Below, in pieces: positions 5,791-12,093 of a stretch of 12,093 nt of DNA; positions within the stretch are counted from its first letter, which is position 1; every line of letters starts with the position of its first letter. The notes under the pieces are model-generated. The model saw only the letters and a list, made by a program, of their open reading frames with translations, was not told the origin of the DNA and searched no databases. The position numbers were made by a program, and so were the translations under genes. This DNA is from Gemmatimonadota bacterium (lineage in GTDB: Bacteria > Gemmatimonadota > Gemmatimonadetes > Gemmatimonadales > Gemmatimonadaceae), in contig QHUV01000032.1 in assembly GCA_003222065.1 (NCBI GenBank), positions 1-12,093 of the forward strand, read 5' to 3'.

Positions 5791-7398
5791 TCAGCTCTTG
5801 GGCTTGATCGTCGCCACATCGACGAGCGGCGCATAGCGGAATGCCGCGATGCCAGCGCCCGTGCCCGTGACGGTAAAGCGTCCACTGGAACCCGCTGCTA
5901 CCGGCCCGACCGTCGCCGTCTGTGACGTCACGACTTTCCCCGTGACATCCAGGAAGTCGACCTTCACCGTGTACGTCTGCGATTGACCGGTGTTGTTCAT
6001 GATGCTTCCACCCAGCGTCGACTTATCCTCCTGACTGGAGAATTCGTTGAACGTCAGCTTCACCGGGAAGGCTTCGGCGATGTTGTTGTACTTGAGCGCC
6101 GAATCGGCAACGCCCTTCGCCGAATCGAAGTAGAAGCGCGCCGAATCCTCATACGCCTTGATCGACTTCGGCAGCTTCGCCTTCTTCGCAAGCGCGTTAT
6201 AACTCTTGATCTTCTCGTTGAATCCCTTCTGCTCGTTCGCGTATGCAATCGTGAACAAGCGATAGTTCTCACCGTTGGACGGATCGACCGCGACGAGCTC
6301 GCGCACGACCGGCACCACCTTGGAGTACCTGTCGCCGTTCAGATACATGATCGCGAGGTTATACAGCACGTCACGATGATAGGGGTTCTTCTTATAGGCC
6401 GCTTCGAAGAACGTCGTCGCGTCAGCGACTTGCTTCGTTCGCGCCGCGGTGACGCCTGCGTTTAGCAATTGCTGAAAGCCGTACGCGCTCGGGTTTGAAA
6501 GCTGTTGTGCGTACGTCGCGCGCACCGCCGCCGTATCGCCACTTGCCGACGCGAGACGGGCCAATCCGCTGCGCGCCGCGTCCGCGAAATTGCCCGCCTT
6601 TGCGTCCTGGGCGAGCGTCTCATACCCCCACTTCGCGTCACTCAGATACGCCGCCTTCTCCGGACCCGTCGCCGATTCGGCGGCATCCGCGGCGAGGTTC
6701 GCCGCCGCCAGAAGGGTCTGCCGCTTCAGATCACCGTACGTGGTATCGGTGCCCGACTTGTCCACCGTCTGCTTGAAGTAGTCGATCGCTTGCCGCGGCT
6801 GACTCTTCTTCTGCGCCAGATTGCCTAACACCATGTAGCCGTATGGCGCATTTGGATTGAGAACGAGCGAGCGCTTCGCCAGGAGCTCGGCTGAATCCGC
6901 ATGCTCGGCGTTGAGCTGCGCAATCGCGCTGTTGATCATCGTCACCCAGCCCTTCTGCGCACGCCATGCATTCGTCTGGCCCACGCATTCCGGCATCGCC
7001 TTCTCGACCACACCGAAAGCTGAGTCGATGGCGACGACGAGGTCGAGCGGCTGCGTCGCATTCTGCGTGAACCCCACGGCGCCACGCGTGGTGACCACGG
7101 GCATATTTGGCTGCGCCAGCCACATCACGTATGTCTTACCAAGCTCGAAGCTCTGTCCGACGGGATTCTTCGATTTGTCGGCCTTCTCGAGCGACCCGAT
7201 CGCACTTCGCAAATTCTTGGCGGCGTCCTCGGGCTTTGCGGTTTGTGCGACCTGCAGTGAAAAGACTGCACGGGCGACTTCACTTGGCTTGCCTTCGTCA
7301 ACTTCGCATTCCTTGGCCTTTTGCTGCGCGCCCGCGACGGCCGTGATCGCCGCGGATAGCATTACGGGCAGCAAAGCGTTTTTCACTGTAGCGAGCAT
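5791..7398 (-). CDS. Exported TPR-repeat protein with C-terminal beta domain (535 aa), function unknown
   Basis: The N-terminus, MLATVKNALLPVMLSAAITA, is a signal peptide with a likely cut after AGA at residue 24. The product is therefore probably periplasmic or outer-membrane associated. The body is alpha-helical and Ala-rich. TPR-like units are clearest at about 176-214 (NPNAPYGYMVLGNLAQKK) and 338-392 (NPYHRDVLYNLAIMYLNGD, DPSNGENYRLF). Residues about 447-527 look like a beta-sandwich, FxLYD-like domain: GGSIMNNTGQSQTYTVKVDF, then PVAAGSSGRFTV. There are only two mature Cys early on. The ATG at 7398 is chosen because GAGGGAG lies about five bases upstream and the signal peptide starts there; a GTG at 7422 would add eight residues. 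The gene sits 64 bases after larC and ends before a hairpin terminator. Partner and role are unknown. Confidence 0.87.
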   Translation of the reverse strand: MLATVKNALLPVMLSAAITAVAGAQQKAKECEVDEGKPSEVARAVFSLQVAQTAKPEDAAKNLRSAIGSLEKADKSKNPVGQSFELGKTYVMWLAQPNMPVVTTRGAVGFTQNATQPLDLVVAIDSAFGVVEKAMPECVGQTNAWRAQKGWVTMINSAIAQLNAEHADSAELLAKRSLVLNPNAPYGYMVLGNLAQKKSQPRQAIDYFKQTVDKSGTDTTYGDLKRQTLLAAANLAADAAESATGPEKAAYLSDAKWGYETLAQDAKAGNFADAARSGLARLASASGDTAAVRATYAQQLSNPSAYGFQQLLNAGVTAARTKQVADATTFFEAAYKKNPYHRDVLYNLAIMYLNGDRYSKVVPVVRELVAVDPSNGENYRLFTIAYANEQKGFNEKIKSYNALAKKAKLPKSIKAYEDSARFYFDSAKGVADSALKYNNIAEAFPVKLTFNEFSSQEDKSTLGGSIMNNTGQSQTYTVKVDFLDVTGKVVTSQTATVGPVAAGSSGRFTVTGTGAGIAAFRYAPLVDVATIKPKS

Positions 7399-7462
7399 CA
7401 AATCTCCCTCGTTTGGCAACACGAATACCGGGCACCTGTCCGCGGCTGTTTACACCCTCGTA

Positions 7463-8632
7463 TTACTGCCGTTCCGCTTGCTCGGCAGCGAGCTGGAATA
7501 TATCCCCGAGCGGCCGTCCTGTCTGCTGTGCGACGCGCTGGACGTCGGTGAACTCCGGTTTGGCACGCACGCTACCGTCCGGCAACTGGGCGACCTTCAC
7601 CGACACTGAGTGACCGAGGACCTCGACGGTACGCGTCTCGCGCGCCAGCGCTCGCCGGCGGACAACCGTGCGCCGCACACCAAGCGTCGTGCTTTCGCGC
7701 AGCAACGTCGCCTCGAGCGCGTCGGCTTGCGCCGGCCGAGCGAGCACCTCGATGCGCGTTCCCGGACGTCCGCGCTTCATCGTCGTGGCTATCAGCACAA
7801 CGTCCAGTGCGCCCGCGTCCCGCAGCAGCTCGGCGGCTGCTGCCAAGTACTCGGGCGTCATGTCGTCGATGTCGCTCGCGAGCTGCACGAGCTCCTCACC
7901 CTCTCCACTGCCTGACGAGTAATCCGCCACGATGAGCCGCAGCGCGTTGGCCCTGCCCGCGAATTCCTTGGTGCCGGCGCCATAGCCGCTGCGAAGCGGC
8001 ACGTACTCGCGAGGTGGTGGCCCCGACGAGAGGACGCGCACCAGCGCCGCGCCAGTCGGTGTTACCAGCTCGCCCGCGCCATCCGGACCCGGACGCACTG
8101 CGTGCCCCTCGAGGAGCCGTAGCGTCGCCGGCGCTGGCACCGGGAGTGTTCCATGGGCGGCCTGCACCGTCCCGTCGCCAGTGGAAATCGGACCGCAGTA
8201 AATGCGCTCAATGCCCAGCCGCTCGAAGCCCCACACACCTCCGAGCACGTCGAGAATGGCATCGACGGCCCCCACCTCATGCAGGTGCACGCGCTCGACA
8301 GTCGTTCCATGGAGCGCCGCTTCCTGCTCGGCAATCATCGTGAACGCGCGATCGGCGCGGTCCTTCACCGCTGCCGGCGCCGCCGAGCGCGTCAGGACTT
8401 CCCGAATCTGTTTCAAATGGCGCCCGTGCGGTTGCGGCGGGATGTCGAAATCGACCTTCTTGCACGCGATCTCGCCGCGCTTGACGTCGGCGATACGGAC
8501 GCCGACGCCCCCCAGGCCTAACGAGGCAGGAAGCGCGCGCAGCCAGTCGGCGTCGAGGCCGACGTCGAGGAGCGCGCCTAACGTCATGTCCCCGGAGATG
8601 CCGCTGAACGGATCGAGGATAGCGACCTTCAT
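7463..8632 (-). CDS. larC: Nickel-pincer cofactor nickel insertase LarC (389 aa, single frame)
   Basis: LarC uses CTP to insert nickel into the dithio-pyridinium mononucleotide made by LarB and LarE. This yields the nickel-pincer cofactor of lactate racemase and related enzymes. Visible signatures are DPFSGISGDM at 7-16, HGRHLKQI at 69-76, HLHEVGAVDAILDVLG at 117-131, GYGAGTKEFAGRANALRL at 216-233, DIDDMTPEYL at 254-263, TTMKRGRPGTRIEVL at 283-297 and the C-terminal KPEFTDVQ. Both the N- and C-terminal halves are read in one frame, unlike the lactobacillal gene, which needs a frameshift. The ATG at 8632 starts the family-typical MKVAILDPF; a 58-residue in-frame extension upstream is low-complexity overlap with thrC and is rejected. 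The start lies seven bases after the thrC stop. No larB, larE or larA is in the window. Confidence 0.93.
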   Translation of the reverse strand: MKVAILDPFSGISGDMTLGALLDVGLDADWLRALPASLGLGGVGVRIADVKRGEIACKKVDFDIPPQPHGRHLKQIREVLTRSAAPAAVKDRADRAFTMIAEQEAALHGTTVERVHLHEVGAVDAILDVLGGVWGFERLGIERIYCGPISTGDGTVQAAHGTLPVPAPATLRLLEGHAVRPGPDGAGELVTPTGAALVRVLSSGPPPREYVPLRSGYGAGTKEFAGRANALRLIVADYSSGSGEGEELVQLASDIDDMTPEYLAAAAELLRDAGALDVVLIATTMKRGRPGTRIEVLARPAQADALEATLLRESTTLGVRRTVVRRRALARETRTVEVLGHSVSVKVAQLPDGSVRAKPEFTDVQRVAQQTGRPLGDIFQLAAEQAERQ

Positions 8633-8639
8633 CGTGGCA

Positions 8640-9785
8640 TCATACTCTGTATGACGCGCCGCTGCCGGTATTGAACACCACGACCTCGGCGTCACGCGAG
8701 ATGCGGCCGGCCTTGAGGAGCTGCTCGGTGACGGCGAGCGCGCACCCGCCCTCCGGCGCGGCATCGATGCCCGTTGCGCGTGAGACGCGACGCGTCCCGG
8801 CGGCAATCGCTTCCTCGCTTACTGCCAACGCCTCACCGTCACTTTCACGGAGCGCGCGGAGTATCAAGCGATCGCCCAACGGCCCAGGAACGCGAAGTCC
8901 GCTCGCGTGCGTTTCCGGATTCTCCCATGGCGTGGCATGCTCTTGGCCGGCACGAAACGCGCGCACGATCGGCGCGCACCCCTCCGCCTGCGCGACAATC
9001 ATCTTTGGTAGCGACGCCGCGGAGTCGAGCCACCGCCACGCGCGCATTTCGGCAAAGACCTTCCACATGCCGATGAGTCCCGTGCCACCCCCCGTCGGAT
9101 AGACGATGTGTGTCGGCAAGCGCCAGCCAAGATGTTCGGCGATCTCGATGCCCATCGTCTTCTTTCCCTCGATGCGATAGGGCTCGCGCAACGTCGAGAC
9201 GTCGAAATAGCCGCTCTCGGCCGCGAAGGCGCGCGCCTGCGTCCCCGCATCCCCGATGTGTCCCTGCACGAGCTGCAATTCCGCGCCGAAGACGCAGATC
9301 GTGTCGAGGATGGGACGCGGCGTGGCCGCCGGTGCGTAGACTCGCACCGGCAGTCGGGCGGCGGCCCCATAGGCGGCGAGTGCGGCCCCCGCATTCCCGG
9401 CCGTCGGTACGACGAACCCCGGCACACCGAGCGCACGCGCTCGCGTAACCGCCGTGCTCATTCCACGCGCCTTGAACGACCCCGTGGGATTGAGGCCTTC
9501 GTCCTTGATCCAGAGGCGCCGCACGCCGAGCTCCTTGGCGAGCTGCGGCGCGTCGTGCATCGGCGTAAGGCCCTCGCCTAACGAGACAGGTTGTTCGCCG
9601 TCCGCCAGCGGCATCACCTTCGCGTATCGCCACATGTCCCACCGCTGCGTCACGGCTGTGCGCGGCGGTGGCGTCGAGTCGAAGCGCACCAGATATGGCT
9701 GCCCGCACTCCGGACACACCGTCGCGCGCGCGCCGGCTGCCTCCTGATGGCCGCACGCCGAACACTCCAGGTGCCAGCTGCTCAC
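8640..9785 (-). CDS. thrC: Threonine synthase with N-terminal zinc ribbon (381 aa)
   Basis: ThrC is a cytosolic PLP enzyme that converts O-phospho-L-homoserine to threonine and phosphate. A zinc ribbon opens the protein, with Cys8-x2-Cys11 and Cys24-x2-Cys27. Then come the RWDMWRYAKVMPL segment, LGEGLTPM at about 69-76 and the PLP lysine Lys105 in NPTGSFKARGMS. The phosphate-binding loop PTGGGTGLIGMWK lies near the middle, and the family segment STLREPYRIEGKKTMGIEI precedes it. Length and order fit the zinc-ribbon type of threonine synthase. The start is GTG at 9785, overlapping the uvrC stop as GTGA, with no strong Shine-Dalgarno, so it is probably coupled to uvrC. larC follows after seven bases. 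A related PLP lyase is possible, but the phosphate-site and N-terminal features favour ThrC. Confidence 0.92.
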   Translation of the reverse strand: MSSWHLECSACGHQEAAGARATVCPECGQPYLVRFDSTPPPRTAVTQRWDMWRYAKVMPLADGEQPVSLGEGLTPMHDAPQLAKELGVRRLWIKDEGLNPTGSFKARGMSTAVTRARALGVPGFVVPTAGNAGAALAAYGAAARLPVRVYAPAATPRPILDTICVFGAELQLVQGHIGDAGTQARAFAAESGYFDVSTLREPYRIEGKKTMGIEIAEHLGWRLPTHIVYPTGGGTGLIGMWKVFAEMRAWRWLDSAASLPKMIVAQAEGCAPIVRAFRAGQEHATPWENPETHASGLRVPGPLGDRLILRALRESDGEALAVSEEAIAAGTRRVSRATGIDAAPEGGCALAVTEQLLKAGRISRDAEVVVFNTGSGASYRV

Positions 9786-11680
9786 GATTCGTTCTGGTTG
9801 TGGTCGGACGTCGATACCGTCGTCAGGTCTTCGAGTGGCTGACCAGCTTCCCCTGGGCGTTCCGCGACCTCTTGAGGATGCAGTGCCGCCTGAATCTTCG
9901 CCGCAGATCTTGAACTGAAACCCGGAAGTGCCGCGATCGCCTCCAGCGGCGCGCTACGCACCCCCTCCAGACTTCCAAATGCCTCGAGCAGCTGGCGTCG
10001 TTTGCGCTCGCCGACGCCGGGGATGCGCAGCAACTCCGACGTCACGGTACGCATCGTCCGGCGCTTGCGTTGAAATGTGATCGCGAATCGGTGCGCTTCG
10101 TCGCGTGACTGCTGCAGCACCCGCAACGCCGGCGATCGGCGTGGCAATCGCAACGACTCGCTCCGGCCGACCATGAAGATCTCCTCTTCGCGTTTGGCAA
10201 GGCTGATGAGCGGCAGCGTGCCGAGGCCCAACGCGTCGAGCGCGGCATGAGCAGCGTTCAGTTGTCCCTTGCCACCGTCGATCACCACGAGGTCGGGTAT
10301 GGTTTTGCCTTCGTCGATTCGTCTCCGAAAATAGCGCGTCACAACCTCACCCATCGACGCAAAGTCATCGATGCCTTCCACGTCGCGCACTTTGAACTTT
10401 CGGTACTCCGCCCGATACGGCCGACCGTTCTGAAACCATACCGCGGACGCAACGGTATCCGTGCCCTGCGCGTGCGAGATGTCGAAGCACACGATCGCAC
10501 GGGGCACACGCTGCAGCCCGAGCTGTCGCTGCAGCTCGTAAATCGGATCACCGGCGCGCTCGTCCGTTTCCTCGCCCGTGAGACGTGCCTCCTCGAGAAG
10601 GTGCCGCGCATTCTGCGTCGCTAGATCGACCAGCTCACGGCGCGGGCCGCGCTGCGGCGCGTGAATCTTGGCACCGTCGAGTGACTCCTCGACGATCTCT
10701 CGCTCTTCCAGCTCGAGCGGCACGAGTAGCTCACGCGCGCGCTCCTCAGCAACGCGATATGGGCCGGCTAGGAACGCCTGCAGCACAGCGGCGTCGGATT
10801 CGTCGTCGATGTTCTCGAAGAACTGGTGATCGCGCGCGAGCAGCTTGCCGGCGCGGATGCGCATCCAGGTGACGCACGCTTCCGCGCCGTCGCGTGCGTA
10901 GCCGATGACATCGCGATCGCCGCCCTCGACCTCGAGCACGACCGTCGGCTCTTCCATTCGCTCCAAGTGTTGCAGGACGTCTCGCAATTCGCCCGCTCGC
11001 TCGAAGTCGAGCGAGTCCGCGGCGACCTGAATCCGCTCCTTGACGCGCCGCATGACCTCGTCCGCCCGACCATCCAGAAAGAGGATCACCTCGTCGATCA
11101 TCGTCCGATACTCGGCCTCGGACTGCAGAAGGACGCACGGTGCCTTGCAGCGACCGATGTGATAGTCGAGACACGGCCGTTCGGGCGCGACGCGCGGCAG
11201 ATCGTACGTACATGAGCGAACGGTAAAGATGCGTTTGACCACATTGAGTGCTCGACGCATCGCGCCCACATCCGTGTACGGACCGAAATATCGCGACCCA
11301 TCATTCACCAGCTGCCGCGTCACGTAGACGCGCGGAAACGGCTCGGTGATTGTCACTTTGATGTACGGATACGACTTGTCGTCCCGCAGCGCGACGTTGT
11401 ACTTCGGCCGGTATTCCTTGATCAGATTCGCTTCGAGAATGAGCGCGTGCGCCTCGCTCGGCACGACGATCGTGTCGAGACCGGCGGCCTGTTGCATGAG
11501 CGCGACCGTCCTCACGCTCGTGAGTTGATCGAGAGCCACGTAGCTTCGCACGCGCGACCGTAGCCGCTTCGCCTTACCGACGTACAACACCGTGCCGTCG
11601 GCGTCACGCCAGAGGTAAACCCCAGGCGACTCCGGCAGATGAGGAATCTTCTCGAGAATGGAATCCGCTACGGCTGCCAT
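9782..11680 (-). CDS. uvrC: UvrABC excinuclease subunit C (632 aa)
   Basis: UvrC makes both incisions around bulky DNA lesions after UvrA/UvrB recognition. The GIY-YIG domain (about 14-95) makes the 3' cut; it shows PGVYLW, VLYVGKAKRL and the catalytic-region Glu83 in ILEANLIKEYRPKYN. Four Cys (157, 170, 178, 182) fit the known iron-sulfur site. The UVR/UvrB-contact helix pair is at about 206-241. The RNase H-like nuclease domain has Asp400 (CFDISH), Asp468 (VIDGGKGQ) and His530 (DEAHRF). Tandem helix-hairpin-helix motifs lie at about 549-600 (LLRIPGVGERKRRQLL, ALPGFSSRSAAKI). A further acidic/polar tail of about 30 residues follows. The ATG at 11680 is chosen because it fits family length and has a TATAAT box just upstream; a 46-residue in-frame extension is rejected. 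The end overlaps thrC. Confidence 0.96.
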   Translation of the reverse strand: MAAVADSILEKIPHLPESPGVYLWRDADGTVLYVGKAKRLRSRVRSYVALDQLTSVRTVALMQQAAGLDTIVVPSEAHALILEANLIKEYRPKYNVALRDDKSYPYIKVTITEPFPRVYVTRQLVNDGSRYFGPYTDVGAMRRALNVVKRIFTVRSCTYDLPRVAPERPCLDYHIGRCKAPCVLLQSEAEYRTMIDEVILFLDGRADEVMRRVKERIQVAADSLDFERAGELRDVLQHLERMEEPTVVLEVEGGDRDVIGYARDGAEACVTWMRIRAGKLLARDHQFFENIDDESDAAVLQAFLAGPYRVAEERARELLVPLELEEREIVEESLDGAKIHAPQRGPRRELVDLATQNARHLLEEARLTGEETDERAGDPIYELQRQLGLQRVPRAIVCFDISHAQGTDTVASAVWFQNGRPYRAEYRKFKVRDVEGIDDFASMGEVVTRYFRRRIDEGKTIPDLVVIDGGKGQLNAAHAALDALGLGTLPLISLAKREEEIFMVGRSESLRLPRRSPALRVLQQSRDEAHRFAITFQRKRRTMRTVTSELLRIPGVGERKRRQLLEAFGSLEGVRSAPLEAIAALPGFSSRSAAKIQAALHPQEVAERPGEAGQPLEDLTTVSTSDHNQNES

Positions 11681-11687
11681 GCCTCGA

Positions 11688-11693
11688 ATTATA
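11688..11693 (-). promoter_or_regulatory. TATAAT -10 box giving a probable leaderless uvrC transcript
   Basis: A perfect TATAAT lies on the minus strand, with exactly seven bases between its last T and the A of the uvrC ATG. Transcription starting about seven bases after the box would begin on, or within a base or two of, the start codon. No convincing -35 hexamer sits 16-18 bases upstream. A GAGG is only one base from the ATG, too close for a normal ribosome site, so leaderless translation fits better. The box lies in the 46-base gap after the murJ stop. Confidence 0.62.
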
Positions 11694-11726
11694 CCCGGCG
11701 CGCCCTCTCTCGACTCGTGCTCTCGG

Positions 11727-12093
11727 CTATTGGCGACGCGATACGCGAGCGAGCAACGCGCGCGACTCCGGAACACGCAACACGAGCGTGAGCCCGCCGT
11801 AAACGAGACCGAACGCACCTAACACGACTACCGCGAATACGAATCGGTGAGTGGCCAGCAGCTCGCGCCGAATGAGAAACGCGACGGCAGCCGCGGCGGC
11901 CGCAGAGAGCCAGAGCAAGCCGACGTACTGTCGCGGCAGCCCCGTGTCGCCGATCCGGCGGTTGAGTCGCGAGCGCAACAACAGGAACTCGATCCAACCC
12001 GCGATGCCCGCTGAGGCCGTAAGTCCCGCTGCTCCCCAGCGCGAATCGATGCCGAGCATCCCCGGTAGCGGTATCGCGAACAGGTACCCCAGC
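11727..12093 (-). CDS. murJ: C-terminal end of a MurJ-type lipid II flippase (runs off the right edge)
   Basis: The last 121 or so residues of a polytopic membrane protein are visible. The segment starts LGYLFAIPLPGMLGIDSRWG, continues GAAGLTASAGIAGWIEFLLL and LRSRLNRRIGDTG, and then shows two hydrophobic helices separated by RRELLATHRF. The pattern is typical of the C-terminal helices of MurJ/MviN: a GAAGL-type helix, then a short basic linker LNRRIG, then two final helices. MurJ flips lipid II across the inner membrane for peptidoglycan synthesis. The stop is TAG at 11727-11729, 46 bases before uvrC. The catalytic central cavity and all N-terminal helices lie outside the window, so the call rests on the tail alone. 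Another MOP-superfamily exporter is possible but less likely. Confidence 0.78.
   Translation of the reverse strand, partial: LGYLFAIPLPGMLGIDSRWGAAGLTASAGIAGWIEFLLLRSRLNRRIGDTGLPRQYVGLLWLSAAAAAAVAFLIRRELLATHRFVFAVVVLGAFGLVYGGLTLVLRVPESRALLARVSRRQ

Noticed and set aside
7399..7462. Separate promoter or terminator between larC and the TPR gene
   Set aside because: A TATTCG could be a poor -10, but no -35 fits at 16-18 bases, and no stable hairpin with a U-run is present.
8633..8806. 58-residue N-terminal extension of LarC
   Set aside because: It overlaps thrC in another frame, is rich in Arg, Pro and Ser, and the family starts at MKVAILDPF.
11681..11818. 46-residue N-terminal extension of UvrC
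   Set aside because: It overlaps the murJ end, is Arg/Ser-rich, and the TATAAT box would fall inside it; family length fits the ATG at 11680.
1..12093. Mobile element, CRISPR array, defence or secondary-metabolite system
   Set aside because: No transposase, integrase, repeat-spacer pattern, nuclease-helicase cluster or biosynthetic core gene was seen. All genes with assignable functions are housekeeping or common accessory genes.

Overview
This window is a dense, ordinary stretch of bacterial chromosome. It is GC-rich, with many GTG starts. Every supportable gene lies on the minus strand, so the gene order below runs from high to low coordinates. I recognise no plasmid, phage, insertion sequence, CRISPR, tRNA or rRNA. 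Gene content, GC-rich codon use and the style of the TPR protein suggest Gemmatimonadota or a related soil phylum. That placement is an inference from memory of such genomes, not a database result.

The first transcription group (about 12093 down to 5791) begins with the C-terminal end of a MurJ-type lipid II flippase, cut by the window edge. It is followed by uvrC (excision-repair nuclease), thrC (threonine synthase), larC (nickel-pincer cofactor nickel insertase) and an exported TPR protein of unknown role. uvrC has a perfect TATAAT box placed so that transcription should start at or beside its ATG, so a leaderless mRNA is likely. uvrC and thrC overlap by four bases (GTGA), and larC starts seven bases after thrC. 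A strong hairpin at 5734-5765 closes the group after the TPR gene.

The 214-base gap 5577-5790 holds that terminator-like hairpin, a possible sigma-70 promoter on the minus strand (5659-5687), and a 12-bp hairpin (5584-5616) in the predicted leader of the second group.

The second group (5575 down to 1) is DUF512 radical-SAM protein, der (ribosome-assembly GTPase), plsY (acyl-phosphate:glycerol-3-phosphate acyltransferase), gpsA (glycerol-3-phosphate dehydrogenase, broken here), a MerR-family regulator, surE (survival nucleotidase) and the start of pcm (isoaspartyl-protein repair methyltransferase). Neighbours overlap by 1-19 bases or sit 3 bases apart, which indicates one translationally coupled operon. 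gpsA would supply the glycerol-3-phosphate that PlsY acylates, and surE-pcm is a classic stress-survival pair.

The most notable anomaly is gpsA. Both ends are well conserved, but about 90 central codons, including the expected catalytic region, are missing and the two ends are out of frame. It is either a real recent deletion or an assembly error. I do not see a new defence or mobile system. The remaining points of interest are regulatory: the leaderless uvrC promoter, the leader hairpin, and a recurrent octamer CGTTAGGC.
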